From positions 364,341-428,340 of the forward strand of contig NZ_JABSNK010000004.1 of assembly GCF_013294005.1 (NCBI RefSeq): a stretch of 64,000 nt of DNA, given 5' to 3'. This document shows positions 7,717 through 16,019 of this stretch, in pieces. This stretch comes from Flavobacterium gelidicaeli (lineage in GTDB: Bacteria > Bacteroidota > Bacteroidia > Flavobacteriales > Flavobacteriaceae). How positions within the stretch are numbered: position 1 is the stretch's first letter; each line of letters begins with the position of its first letter. A program made the position numbers and the translations under genes. Under the pieces are notes generated by a model that was not told where the DNA came from, ran no database searches, and saw only the letters and a program-made list of their open reading frames with translations.

Positions 7717-8745
7717 ATGAAATTAAAAAATCTTTATTTAGGAATTCTAGCATCTGCTTTTTTATTCACTTCTTGTAGCAATAATGACTCAGATGACAAT
7801 AACCCTGCGGGAGTTTATGACAACGGTGTTTTTATTTTGAACGAAGGGAATTTTGGAACGCCAAATGCTTCAGTATCTTTTTTATCAAACGATTTATCTG
7901 TTTTTCAAGATGATATTTTTAACGCTGTAAACACTACAGCGGTTTTAGGAGATGTTGCGCAATCAATGAGTTTTTTCGGGGATAAAGCTTTTATCGTTGT
8001 AAATAATTCTAATGAAGTTAGGGTTGTAAATCGTTATACATTTGAAAATTTAGGGGTTATTACTGAAAAACTAGAGAACCCACGTTATAGTGTTGTTCTA
8101 GAGGGTAAGTTATACGTTACAAATGCTATTTCTAAAGCTGTTACTGTTTATAATGCTAACACTTATGAATACATCGCATCTATAGCTTTGGATAAAACTG
8201 ATGAACGTATTGTTGCTGCAAACGGAAAGTTGTATGTAATGAATGGTGCTTATGGTTCTGGAAACCAAGTGACAGTTATTAATCCACTTACAAATACTGT
8301 TGCAACGACAATTACTGTTGAAGAAGGAATTAATTCAATAGAAGCTGCTGGTAATATGGTTTATGTTTTATGTGGTAACAGTGATAAATCTAAATTATTC
8401 AAAATTAATACTACTACAGATGTTGCTACTTCTTTTGAATCAACTACGTTAAAGGATTCTTACAATATGGATATCGATGGATCTAAAATCTATTATACAA
8501 GTGGAGTAGGAGTTTATGTAATGGATTTAAATGCAGCAAGCTTTAGTGAAACGGCTTTATTAACAGTAGCGGATAATAACTATTCTACATTTTATGGTTT
8601 TGCTGCAATTGATGGTAGAATTTATACAGCTGATGCTAGTGGCTTTACAGCTGATGGTGTTGTTACAGTTTACAATGATAAAGGAGTAGTATTAAAATCA
8701 GTAAATGTTGGTAGAGGACCAAATGGTTTTTACGATAATAACTAA
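7717..8745 (+). CDS. btuG: BtuG-like surface lipoprotein, DUF5074 beta-propeller
   Basis: Begins 3 nt after btuB, under the same riboswitch. A lipoprotein signal ends at Cys20 and is followed by SNNDSDDNN, an acidic stretch like Bacteroidota surface-export signals. The mature protein has YncE-like propeller repeats of about 40-45 residues, for example GVITEKLENPRYSVV, KLYVTNAISKAVTVYN, KLYVMNGAYGSGNQVTVINP, NMVYVLCGNSDKSKLF and RIYTADASGFTADG. In Bacteroides, BtuG of this fold binds cobalamin extremely tightly on the cell surface and hands it to BtuB; the same role is inferred here from gene order and regulation. Confidence 0.85.
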   Translation: MKLKNLYLGILASAFLFTSCSNNDSDDNNPAGVYDNGVFILNEGNFGTPNASVSFLSNDLSVFQDDIFNAVNTTAVLGDVAQSMSFFGDKAFIVVNNSNEVRVVNRYTFENLGVITEKLENPRYSVVLEGKLYVTNAISKAVTVYNANTYEYIASIALDKTDERIVAANGKLYVMNGAYGSGNQVTVINPLTNTVATTITVEEGINSIEAAGNMVYVLCGNSDKSKLFKINTTTDVATSFESTTLKDSYNMDIDGSKIYYTSGVGVYVMDLNAASFSETALLTVADNNYSTFYGFAAIDGRIYTADASGFTADGVVTVYNDKGVVLKSVNVGRGPNGFYDNN

Positions 8746-8804
8746 TTAATAGGTTTATAGTCCTGTTACTGTTCTTTGAAAGTGGTATTTCAAAAGGATA
8801 AATA

Positions 8805-8833
8805 AAAAGCCAGTGAAAATTCACTGGCTTTTT
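8805..8833. terminator. Bidirectional terminator between btuG and the S41 protease
   Basis: GCCAGTGAA (8809-8817) and TTCACTGGC (8820-8828) form a hairpin flanked by A5 on the left and T6 on the right, so it can terminate both convergent transcripts. Confidence 0.85.
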
Positions 8834-8856
8834 TATTTTAAAAAGGATGATTATTT

Positions 8857-10314
8857 TTAGTCCAAATCTTTCAAAATACTTTCAGTTGTATTTTCAATGT
8901 ACATTTGGTTTTGATGATTCAATGCTTTAGAATCGGTAAAGTATTCTATACCTTTTTCTTTGTTTTGTTTGATCATTCTACCAGTTCCTGTTATTTTTCC
9001 AATCGCAGTACTTAATAAAGGTTCGTCTCTATCACCTAATATACCTAAAGTACTGATCTTTTCCTTTAATAAATAATCAGGAGTTAAGCCACCAAGGTAA
9101 TCGCCAAAGTTAACTGAGTTTACAATGTGTGCAACAATAGGCTGCATAGCGTAACGGTGGTTTGGGTTTCTATTAGAAGAACCAAAAGTGGGAGAATCAT
9201 ATAATGTTCGCGAAGCTACATTTTTACCATAAGTCAGGTCTCCAATTTGGACTACCTTGATGTACGGTTTAAGACCATTTATGATCATTTCACTTGCTGA
9301 TGCGGTGCTTTTAGAAGTTAAAACATATACAGTAGTAAGGTTAAGGCTGTTGATGCTTGCAGGGTCTACAAACTGATAATTAGTATTGTTATCACTGTTT
9401 TTATCGTTCCATTTCAATTTAGAAAATGTTTGACCTTTAAATTGCCCTGTAATCATACTCGCTAATTGTGTAGCCGTATTTACTGATCCACCTCCATTAT
9501 ATCTCAAATCAAGTACTAAATCAGTCACGCCTATCAAGCTACCAAAAGCATTGTTTAACTGGCTGTCATAATTTGAAAAGAATCCGTTGTACATTAAATA
9601 ACCAATCTTGTGGGAACCCTCATTAATGATTTTATTAATCAGTATAGGATTTTCATTTAAGACCGTTTTAGTCAAATCAATAGATTTGCCATTAGGAGTG
9701 ACTACAGTATTACTGCTTGCGTCAGTACTAATGGTAGCAAAATTTAAAGTATAACTTTCTGATGATCCAAAAAGCAAATTAGAATAATTGCTTCTAGTAA
9801 GTTTTGTACCGTTAACTGCATAAAATACTTCACCACGTAAGATGTTTTTTGTGGCAGCGTCTGAATTTGGAATAATGTAACGTACATATCCATAAACGTC
9901 ATCACTATCATTAGATACAAGACTTAGTCCAAAATCGATTCCGTTGTTTTTTGTAGTTCCTTGTAATTGACCTTCAAGTTCTAGGTAGTCACTAACAATC
10001 CAGCTAAATCTATCTATAGCTTGTGTAGGGTCAGGATATAGGCTTGAGGGTTTATTTAGTAAGCTTTGAAACAATTCTTCAGGAACGGGAAAGCCTTTAA
10101 GAAAAATGTTTAGCTCATCTTGCGAGGCATATTTTTTTTCGTCTAAATTAGGCACATCGGGTTGCCATAAATAATATTGATTTAAACCTTTCCATATAAA
10201 GTTTTGAATTTCTATGTCGTTAGGTCCTGTGGCTACATCATCATTGTCTTGACAACTCTGAAAAGCGAATCCGCATAAAAATAATAATAGTGCAATTTTG
10301 TAGGTAGATTTCAT
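8857..10314 (-). CDS. S41-family (C-terminal processing) peptidase, lipoprotein
   Basis: Cell-envelope serine peptidase of 485 residues. Lipoprotein signal MKSTYKIALLLFLCGFAFQSC (Cys21) followed by QDNDD. An N-terminal domain (about 30-110) precedes a PDZ-like part (GVGFGLSL-type motif seen as GIDFGLSLV near 125). The protease core has DLVLDLRYNGGGSVNTA near 270 and TSKSTASASEMIINGLKPY near 333, where the Ser of TASASE is the expected nucleophile. Similar lipoproteins in flavobacteria are annotated as S41 peptidases; the natural substrate is unknown. Monocistronic, convergent with btuG. Confidence 0.88.
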   Translation of the reverse strand: MKSTYKIALLLFLCGFAFQSCQDNDDVATGPNDIEIQNFIWKGLNQYYLWQPDVPNLDEKKYASQDELNIFLKGFPVPEELFQSLLNKPSSLYPDPTQAIDRFSWIVSDYLELEGQLQGTTKNNGIDFGLSLVSNDSDDVYGYVRYIIPNSDAATKNILRGEVFYAVNGTKLTRSNYSNLLFGSSESYTLNFATISTDASSNTVVTPNGKSIDLTKTVLNENPILINKIINEGSHKIGYLMYNGFFSNYDSQLNNAFGSLIGVTDLVLDLRYNGGGSVNTATQLASMITGQFKGQTFSKLKWNDKNSDNNTNYQFVDPASINSLNLTTVYVLTSKSTASASEMIINGLKPYIKVVQIGDLTYGKNVASRTLYDSPTFGSSNRNPNHRYAMQPIVAHIVNSVNFGDYLGGLTPDYLLKEKISTLGILGDRDEPLLSTAIGKITGTGRMIKQNKEKGIEYFTDSKALNHQNQMYIENTTESILKDLD

Positions 10315-10588
10315 TTTTTACTGATTTGGTATAAAAATATAAACGTAAAAATAGTGTCTTTAGTTTTAATCGCTTGATTTTTTTAAGAAAAGTATGAATT
10401 TATTATTAGTAAATGGCCAAAACTTATATTGAGATAAACAGGTTTTGATTTCGATAAAAATTATAACGGTATTTAATTGAAAATGAAAGGCTGGTTTGTT
10501 GTTTTATACTGTTCTAAAAGGAAGGTTGAATTTTTAACTTAATACCAATTATTAATTTATTAGTTTTGCTAACATAAAATTGGAACAT

Positions 10589-10870
10589 ATGAGCCAAGCG
10601 GAAAATAAAAAGAAGCGTTTTTATTGGTTAATAATAGCTTCTATAGTGCTCTTAATAAGTTTAGTACTTTGTTTTAATGGGAATTCTGAATCCAAAAATA
10701 ATGATTTAGGTACTTGTGACAATCCTGAACAAGCTTTTAAAGAAACACAAAAAGCATTGATGATGTTATCTACTAATGTAAATGTTGGCATAGAAAGTGT
10801 ATTGTATATTAGAGAATACGAAGAATCAAAGAATTTAATTTTCAAAAAATCCATAAATAAGAAAAAATGA
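10589..10870 (+). CDS. Small single-pass membrane protein upstream of DUF4252
   Basis: 93 residues from ATG 10589; a TTG three codons earlier is the only longer option. MSQAENKKKRFYW is followed by one hydrophobic helix (about residues 12-30) and a polar periplasmic part with KNNDLGTCDNPEQAFKETQ. Its stop overlaps the next start (ATGA), indicating translational coupling with the DUF4252 gene. In flavobacteria, proteins of this type sit between an ECF sigma gene and DUF4252 genes; no sigma gene is present here. Function unknown. Confidence 0.7.
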   Translation: MSQAENKKKRFYWLIIASIVLLISLVLCFNGNSESKNNDLGTCDNPEQAFKETQKALMMLSTNVNVGIESVLYIREYEESKNLIFKKSINKKK

Positions 10871-11397
10871 AAAAGTTTATAATTACATCATTACTATTGT
10901 TAATAGCTAGTTCTTTTTTTGCGCAAGCAAGTTTAGATAGGTTTAATGACCAAGATAATATTACTGCAGTTGTAGTCAATAAAAAAATGTTTGACTTAAT
11001 GAGTAAGGTAAAAGTGGATGCGTCAGATAACGAAACGCAACAATACATGAATCTAATAAAAAAATTAGACAACTTAAAAGTATTTACTACAACCAATACC
11101 AAAGCTGCTGCAGATATGAAGTTAACTGCAGATAAGTATGTAAAAACTGCTGGTCTTGAAGAATTGATGCGTGTAAATGAAAACGGAAAAAACATTCGCA
11201 TATTAGTGAAATCTACTACTGGTGATACAAATATAAAAGAGTTGTTGATGTTTATTGAAGGAGCTAATCAAGCTAATGAAACAGTTTTGATGTCATTAAC
11301 GGGTGACTTTGATCTTAATGAGATTTCGGTTCTTACTGATAAAATGAAAATTCCTGGTGGAGATGATTTGAAAAAAGCAACTAAGTCAAGAAAATAG
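10867..11397 (+). CDS. DUF4252 family secreted protein
   Basis: 176 residues with a cleavable signal peptide (about 1-20, ending SFFAQASLD) and the DUF4252 layout: VVVNKKMFDLMSKV near 36, KKLDNLKVFTTTN near 67, LEELMRVNENGKNIRILVK near 98, and GDFDLNEISVLTDKM near 148. This family is frequent in Bacteroidota, usually in small envelope-stress-like operons; its biochemical role is not established. Starts within the stop codon of the preceding membrane-protein gene. Confidence 0.85.
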   Translation: MKKFIITSLLLLIASSFFAQASLDRFNDQDNITAVVVNKKMFDLMSKVKVDASDNETQQYMNLIKKLDNLKVFTTTNTKAAADMKLTADKYVKTAGLEELMRVNENGKNIRILVKSTTGDTNIKELLMFIEGANQANETVLMSLTGDFDLNEISVLTDKMKIPGGDDLKKATKSRK

Positions 11398-11447
11398 GCT
11401 GCTTTCGCAAAAGTTTATTAGGATTAGGAGCTGATTTAAAGATTAAA

Positions 11448-11486
11448 AAGGATTTAACTTTTCAATAAAGTTAGATCCTTTTTTTG
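11448..11486 (+). terminator. Terminator of the DUF4252 operon
   Basis: A 14-bp stem with one mismatch (11448-11461 with 11467-11480) followed by seven T. Confidence 0.85.
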
Positions 11487-11754
11487 TTATAAGAGTATTA
11501 GTTTATGAAATTAGCGATTTAGTTAGAGGTAAATGTTCTCTCTTTTGAATGAGTTTAGAAACTTTTAATAGCTAATTGTAGCTGTTTCCGCTGTTTTTGG
11601 GAAATTATTAGATTTTTAAAATGTTAAATTTTTTCTGATTGCTATTAAGAATCAGTGAGTTGGTTTTTTATTGAAAAAATAATAATTTTTAATTGCATTT
11701 AACGCTTGTAATATCCGACTTCTGTTGTATCTTTGCCACCGCAATAGAGCAGTG
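11487..11754. other. Gene-free stretch before tRNA-Asp
   Basis: Together with the preceding terminator this gap after DUF4252 is 357 nt. Apart from the terminator and the tRNA-Asp promoter at 11706-11735, nothing else is visible. Confidence 0.5.
11706..11735 (+). promoter_or_regulatory. Promoter of tRNA-Asp
   Basis: TTG at 11706-11708, 19-bp spacer, TATCTTTG at 11728-11735: a full match to the Flavobacterium consensus about 20 nt upstream of the mature tRNA. Confidence 0.8.
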
Positions 11755-11828
11755 GGTCTGGTAGTTCAGTTGGTTAGAATACCTGCCTGTCACGCAGGGG
11801 GTCGCGGGTTCGAGTCCCGTCCAGACCG
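11755..11828 (+). tRNA. tRNA-Asp(GTC)
   Basis: Complete cloverleaf: acceptor GGTCTGG with CCAGACC, D-arm AGTTCAGTTGGTTAGAAT, anticodon stem CCTGC/GCAGG with loop CTGTCAC (anticodon GTC, 11789-11791), T-arm GCGGGTTCGAGTCCCGT, discriminator G. CCA is not encoded. Confidence 0.97.
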
Positions 11829-11838
11829 CAAAAATTGC

Positions 11839-11871
11839 AAAGCCTTTCAAGAAATTGAAAGGCTTTTTTTT
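11839..11871 (+). terminator. Terminator after tRNA-Asp
   Basis: AAAGCCTTTCAA (11839-11850) pairs with TTGAAAGGCTTT (11855-11866) around GAAA, followed by a T run. Confidence 0.85.
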
Positions 11872-12009
11872 ATGTCTTTTTTTAGCTATTTCTTTAAAAA
11901 GTAAATAAGCTGTTTTAAAGAGTGATTTGTAAAAACATTTAATAGTTTTGAGTAATAGCGTTTTTAAATGTGTTCTTGCTACAAGAATGAGAGGAGAGTT
12001 GTTTCTGAG

Positions 12010-13722
12010 TTATTTTGGTAATGTTATTTTTGCTTTGAATCCTTTATTGGGTTCTGTGGTAAAAACAATACTTCCGTCAATGGTTTTAATGCGGTTTTCT
12101 ATATTTTGGAGTCCGTTTTTAATAATTCTCGCTTGGGTACTTCCTTTTCCATTGTCTACATAATCGATAATTAATTTTTTTGGATCATTAATGTCAAACT
12201 TTATTAATACTAAAGATGCTTCGCTATGTTTTTTCATATTCACCATTAATTCCTGTAGGACTCTGTAGAGGATTACTTTTTTAGTTTCGTTAATTTCTGC
12301 CCAGTTTACGTCATCGATTTTAGTTAAAATAATATTTGTTTGGCTACTGTTGTAAGGAGCAAACAAGTCTTTTAATTTTAGTTCAAAATCTGTTTTAGTA
12401 TCTATGTCGCTGTACTCTCTTGATATTCCTCTGATTCGTATGTAAATATCATCTAGTTTTTGTAGTAAATTTTCTTTTGTTGGCTCTTTAGATAGCGGTT
12501 GTGTTTGTGCAAAAGTTAATAAATGAAAAACATCATTAGCGAGTTCGTCGTGTATTTTCTTTGCTATTAAGGTCTCGGTATCGTGAGCTGCCTTAATTTT
12601 TTCGTTTTTATTTTTAATTCTAAAATAACGGGTAATTAAAGCAATTGCGATGATAAGAAGTATAATTCCGCTAATAAATAGTAGTCTTTGATATTTTATT
12701 TTTTGTAGGGCTAATAGGTTTTCTACTTTTTCTACACGAAGATGTTGGTTCTCTTCTTTTTCTTTTTTAGAATCATATCTAATTTTAGCAAATTTATTTT
12801 TATAATTATTTCGAATTTTGGTGATACTGTCGTTCAAGAAAATAAATTTTTCAATAAAATGGTCATTTTTGCCATCTGGATTATTTGATATTAAAAAAGA
12901 TAATGCTTTTAATCTTTCGTCTATGCTTTTAAATTTTGTCGCAATATGATAAGCGTCTAATGCTAGTTTTTGTGATTTATCGGGTGTGGTTTTTTTATGG
13001 AATTCTGCTAGATGCAGGTTGCTTTCAAGGCTGCCGTAGAAATCGTTGCTTTGTTTTCTTAGATCATATCCTTGAGTCATTAATTCTAAGCCTTTTTCAG
13101 TCATTCCCTTTTTAAAATAAGCGTATCCTAGGTTGTCTATAACCCGAGCTTTATTTTGTTTTAAACTTGCGTCATCAAGTGTTCCTTTTTTTAGAATAGA
13201 TTCTAATATAGTTATAGCTTTGTCGTAATTCTCTTGTTTGACATAAACAACGGCAATATTGTTTAGTGGTCCGTTTTTAGAAATTTCATCTTCACAGTCT
13301 TTTAATGCTTCCTTATAATAGCGAATTGCGTCTTCATAAATAGAAAGTTCTTTATTAGCAATCCCAAAAAAATTATTAATAGAAGCACTGTAGATATCCT
13401 TTTTTTTAAGGTAGGGTAAAGAAGCGGTTAGGGTTTCTTTACTGCCGTAATAATCGCCATTCGTTTGCTGAATGTAAGCCATTTGAATTAGATTGTAAAT
13501 AACGTCAGCGCTATCTTGTATGGCTTGTGCTGCAATGTTTGACTTATTAAAATAGTAAAAAGCACTATTAAAATTAGTTTTTTCTAATTGGTCTATAGCT
13601 TTTTTTTGAAGATCAGAAACTTCTTTTTTTGCATTATCAGGTAGTGCTTTAAATTCTTTTTTTTCTTGGCAAGAAATCAGTAGAATTAAGGCGAATAAGA
13701 TATAAATCGGGGATCGTAGCAT
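12010..13722 (-). CDS. TPR-containing sensor histidine kinase, lipoprotein-anchored
   Basis: A 570-residue HisKA_3/LytS-like kinase. The ATG at 13722 starts a lipoprotein-type signal (MLRSPIYILFALILLISC, Cys18). A long periplasmic TPR region follows (about 30-300, repeats such as NNFFGIANKELSIYEDAIRYY and DNLGYAYFKKGMTEKG). Next come a basic/acidic linker, one membrane helix (about 344-367), the phospho-acceptor motif KKIHDELANDVF (His about 391) and a HATPase_c domain with ELMVNMKKHSEA (N box) and DNGKGS (G box). No response-regulator gene is adjacent, so it is an orphan here. The small lipoprotein gene upstream is probably co-transcribed. Confidence 0.88.
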   Translation of the reverse strand: MLRSPIYILFALILLISCQEKKEFKALPDNAKKEVSDLQKKAIDQLEKTNFNSAFYYFNKSNIAAQAIQDSADVIYNLIQMAYIQQTNGDYYGSKETLTASLPYLKKKDIYSASINNFFGIANKELSIYEDAIRYYKEALKDCEDEISKNGPLNNIAVVYVKQENYDKAITILESILKKGTLDDASLKQNKARVIDNLGYAYFKKGMTEKGLELMTQGYDLRKQSNDFYGSLESNLHLAEFHKKTTPDKSQKLALDAYHIATKFKSIDERLKALSFLISNNPDGKNDHFIEKFIFLNDSITKIRNNYKNKFAKIRYDSKKEKEENQHLRVEKVENLLALQKIKYQRLLFISGIILLIIAIALITRYFRIKNKNEKIKAAHDTETLIAKKIHDELANDVFHLLTFAQTQPLSKEPTKENLLQKLDDIYIRIRGISREYSDIDTKTDFELKLKDLFAPYNSSQTNIILTKIDDVNWAEINETKKVILYRVLQELMVNMKKHSEASLVLIKFDINDPKKLIIDYVDNGKGSTQARIIKNGLQNIENRIKTIDGSIVFTTEPNKGFKAKITLPK

Positions 13723-13777
13723 AGTTGTCACTTTCCCCGAAAATAGTATTTTAAAATTAATTAATTGCTTTAAGTGG

Positions 13778-13972
13778 TTACTTTTTTGGTATTGGTACAA
13801 CTATGGGCTGATCTCCAGGGCCTTGGTCAGTATTAGAGAGTATGTTGTTTTCAGCGGGGATTATTTCGTTTTCTAATGTGGCCTTGCTATCTGTAGTGTA
13901 TTCGTCTACGGTGCATGATAATAATGTTGTACTTATTAATGTGAACGCTCCCAATATAAAAATTCTTTTCAT
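13778..13972 (-). CDS. Small lipoprotein next to the TPR kinase
   Basis: 64 residues: lipoprotein signal MKRIFILGAFTLISTTLLSC (Cys20), then TVDEYTTDSKA and a Pro-rich end (QGPGDQPIVVPIPKK). Only about 44 mature residues, with no known family. It ends 55 nt before the kinase ATG on the same strand, so an operon is likely. It could be an accessory or ligand of the periplasmic TPR sensor domain, but that is inference. Confidence 0.65.
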   Translation of the reverse strand: MKRIFILGAFTLISTTLLSCTVDEYTTDSKATLENEIIPAENNILSNTDQGPGDQPIVVPIPKK

Positions 13973-14292
13973 CTTTTTTGATTTTAGTAATTAGCCATAG
14001 GTATACCTGCTGGAACTTTTCCAGTCTTTGTTTGAGGATTACTAATGGATTTTGGGAAGTGAAGTGCGTAGAACAATAGGGCTTTGATTATACCTCCCAA
14101 ATAAAGATTGTCTTATTGTTTTTTACACTTTAATAGAACTAGTTTTGTATTTTTGTTTCTGTCTGCAGATTAAATGTTTAACTGTTTCTTTTGCAAAGGA
14201 AAGATGGTTGGAGGCTTTTAATTCTAAAGATTTCCTGGATTTCCTGATTTTCCTAGCAATTCCTGTCTTTTCCTAAATAATCTAAATAGCCT
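13973..14292. other. Divergent intergenic region with phased TTCCT repeats
   Basis: 320 nt between divergent genes. It contains five TTCCT pentamers starting at 14232, 14241, 14250, 14260 and 14270 (spacing 9, 9, 10, 10), all on the same helical face, ending 18 nt before the ATG at 14293. No clear TAnnTTTG box and no small gene is seen in the rest. Confidence 0.5.
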
Positions 14293-15201
14293 ATGAGCAA
14301 CAATACTATCAATAGTTATAAAAAAGCAGTAAAATCAAAATATCAGATGGAGAAAAAGAGTGGTAATTCTATTTATTTATCACAGCCATCGCAGGCAAAC
14401 CTTAGGAAACTATGTTGGCAAAAATTTGAAAATAGTAGTAATCAAAATGATTTGAATATTTTTAAAACATTTTTTGGTTTCTCATTTGATTTAACTCAGA
14501 AAAATACTTTTACAACAAAAACAGATCGTTTTAAACCTGTAGGAGCTTTTTTTAGAGGAGAGACAGCGTCGCCAACTGATGACGTTATAGAAATTGCAGC
14601 AATTTTAGTAGATTTTAATCCAAGACCTTTTAACAAGTTTCGGTCTATTTTGGTTATGGATGAAGCGTCTGGCGTAGTTTGTCAAAATGAACTGTTATTA
14701 TCTGAAAAAGGGAGGCTATTGTGTAATGAAAAAACCGAGAAGGATAAGGTGGTTGATGTAGTAGGTGAGGATTTAAGTATGAAAGCTTCTTTTTTAGATT
14801 TTAGAAATAAAAACTCCGGCGGTAAGATTAAAAGTTGGAAACAAAATATAATTGGAGTATCGTTTGTTTTTTTCCTGGGCTTTGTGGTGAGTTATTATTT
14901 TTTTTCAAAAAAACAATGCATGCAGTGGAGTGGTAATCATTATGAAGAAGTTAGTTGTGATCTAGATGTTCAGTCAGTGGGTTCTTATAGAGTTGTAGTG
15001 CCTTTAGATAGAAGTGTTTTGAATTTACAAAAAGTTGTGGTTACGGATACTACTGTTTTCTTTAAAAATGGAGAGGCTTTGATTTGGTATGCGAAAACTG
15101 CAAACGGAATTGAATTTTTTAACACCCATGGTAGGCACCCTGATAATAATCATGCATTGAAGCCAGTGACGGCTTATATTATTAAAAAATATGTAAAATG
15201 A
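14293..15201 (+). CDS. Flavobacterial single-pass membrane protein of unknown function
   Basis: 302 residues with no recognised enzyme family. The N-terminal cytoplasmic part (1-185) contains NLRKLCWQKFE and IFKTFFGFSF near 55 and RGETASPTDDVIEIAAILVDFNPRPF near 110-135. One membrane helix at about 187-206 (IIGVSFVFFLGFVVSYYFFS) is followed by a periplasmic domain with CMQWSGNHYEEVSCD, DRSVLNLQKVVVTDTTVFF and FFNTHGRHPDNNHALKPVTAYI. The last two motifs recur in flavobacterial membrane proteins of unknown role as far as I recall. Monocistronic, preceded by the phased TTCCT repeats. Confidence 0.75.
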   Translation: MSNNTINSYKKAVKSKYQMEKKSGNSIYLSQPSQANLRKLCWQKFENSSNQNDLNIFKTFFGFSFDLTQKNTFTTKTDRFKPVGAFFRGETASPTDDVIEIAAILVDFNPRPFNKFRSILVMDEASGVVCQNELLLSEKGRLLCNEKTEKDKVVDVVGEDLSMKASFLDFRNKNSGGKIKSWKQNIIGVSFVFFLGFVVSYYFFSKKQCMQWSGNHYEEVSCDLDVQSVGSYRVVVPLDRSVLNLQKVVVTDTTVFFKNGEALIWYAKTANGIEFFNTHGRHPDNNHALKPVTAYIIKKYVK

Positions 15202-15413
15202 ATTGTATAATGGTTAAAAGGGGTAGATTGTGTAATAAGTGATTTAAGGAAGTGTGAGGAACTGGATTTGTGAGCAATGAATCAAAGTTAATTATGTTGG
15301 CTATCGATTGTTATCGGATTTTATCTTTTTTAGGTTTACTCAATTGTTTGCTTAATGTTTGTGCCTTTGCATTTATACCTGATCGTTGCGATTTATTAAT
15401 TGGTATAAAATAA

Positions 15414-15445
15414 AAAAGGTCAAGTAATAAATTACTTGACCTTTT
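15414..15445 (-). terminator. Terminator of the tRNA cluster
   Basis: A perfect 14-bp stem (15414-15427 with 15432-15445) directly after the 3' end of the first tRNA-Lys; on the minus strand it is followed by a T-rich run. A diverged copy of this hairpin occurs at about 15679-15704 inside the cluster. Confidence 0.8.
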
Positions 15446-15446
15446 G

Positions 15447-15519
15447 TGACCCGACTGGGGCTCGAACCCAGGACCCCATCATTAAAAGTGATGTGCTCTA
15501 CCAACTGAGCTATCGAGTC
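15447..15519 (-). tRNA. tRNA-Lys(TTT), copy 1 (promoter-distal)
   Basis: Minus strand: acceptor GACTCGA/TCGGGTC, D-arm TAGCTCAGTTGGTAGAGCA, anticodon loop CTTTTAA (TTT), T-arm CTGGGTTCGAGCCCCAG, discriminator A, CCA not encoded. Sequence identical to the two other copies. Confidence 0.97.
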
Positions 15520-15583
15520 ATTATGTATTTCTAAAAAAGGATAATTGGTTTGTCCTCTTTGTGTATTATTCTTTTTTTATTTG

Positions 15584-15666
15584 TGACCACGGTGGGATTT
15601 GAACCCACACGCCCTTGCGAGCACCAGCCCCTCAAGCTGGCAAGTCTACCGTTTCTCCACGTGGCC
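15584..15666 (-). tRNA. tRNA-Leu(GAG)
   Basis: Minus strand, 83 nt with a long variable arm (class II). Acceptor GGCCACG/CGTGGTC, anticodon stem CCAGC/GCTGG with loop TTGAGGG (GAG), variable arm TGCTCGCAAGGGCG, T-arm GTGGGTTCAAATCCCAC, discriminator A. Confidence 0.96.
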
Positions 15667-15709
15667 GTGAAAATAAAATGGTCAAGTAATGAATTACTCG
15701 ACCATGTTG

Positions 15710-15782
15710 TGACCCGACTGGGGCTCGAACCCAGGACCCCATCATTAAAAGTGATGTGCTCTACCAACTGAGCTATCGAGTC
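15710..15782 (-). tRNA. tRNA-Lys(TTT), copy 2
   Basis: Identical in sequence to copies at 15447 and 15819. A diverged copy of the cluster's terminator hairpin (15679-15704) follows its 3' end, suggesting that tRNA plus hairpin was duplicated as a unit. Confidence 0.97.
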
Positions 15783-15818
15783 TTGCTTTCAAGTAAATTA
15801 TGTGTTGATCACAATTTG

Positions 15819-15891
15819 TGACCCGACTGGGGCTCGAACCCAGGACCCCATCATTAAAAGTGATGTGCTCTACCAACTGAGCTATCGAGTC
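15819..15891 (-). tRNA. tRNA-Lys(TTT), copy 3 (promoter-proximal)
   Basis: First tRNA of the minus-strand cluster, 36 nt upstream of copy 2 and identical to it. Confidence 0.97.
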
Positions 15892-15917
15892 ATAATTTCT
15901 TTGCTTGAATGCGGGTG

Positions 15918-15950
15918 CAAATATAAGGACTTTATTTGATGTTTTCCAAA
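15918..15950 (-). promoter_or_regulatory. Promoter of the tRNA-Lys/Leu cluster
   Basis: Minus strand: TTTG (15947-15950), 21-bp spacer, TATATTTG (15918-15925), about 27 nt before the first mature tRNA base. Confidence 0.75.
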
Positions 15951-16019
15951 GTTTTTTGCTTTAAATTTGTCTTTTTTTATCAATTAATTATAACGGTCTA
16001 ACTTATAGGGATTTATTAT

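Noticed and set aside
11948..12163. 71-codon plus-strand frame at the end of the TPR kinase
   Set aside because: Mostly antisense to the kinase HATPase domain, no promoter or family match.
15531..15771. Open frames on both strands across the tRNA cluster
   Set aside because: They run through complete tRNA-Leu and tRNA-Lys genes; chance frames.
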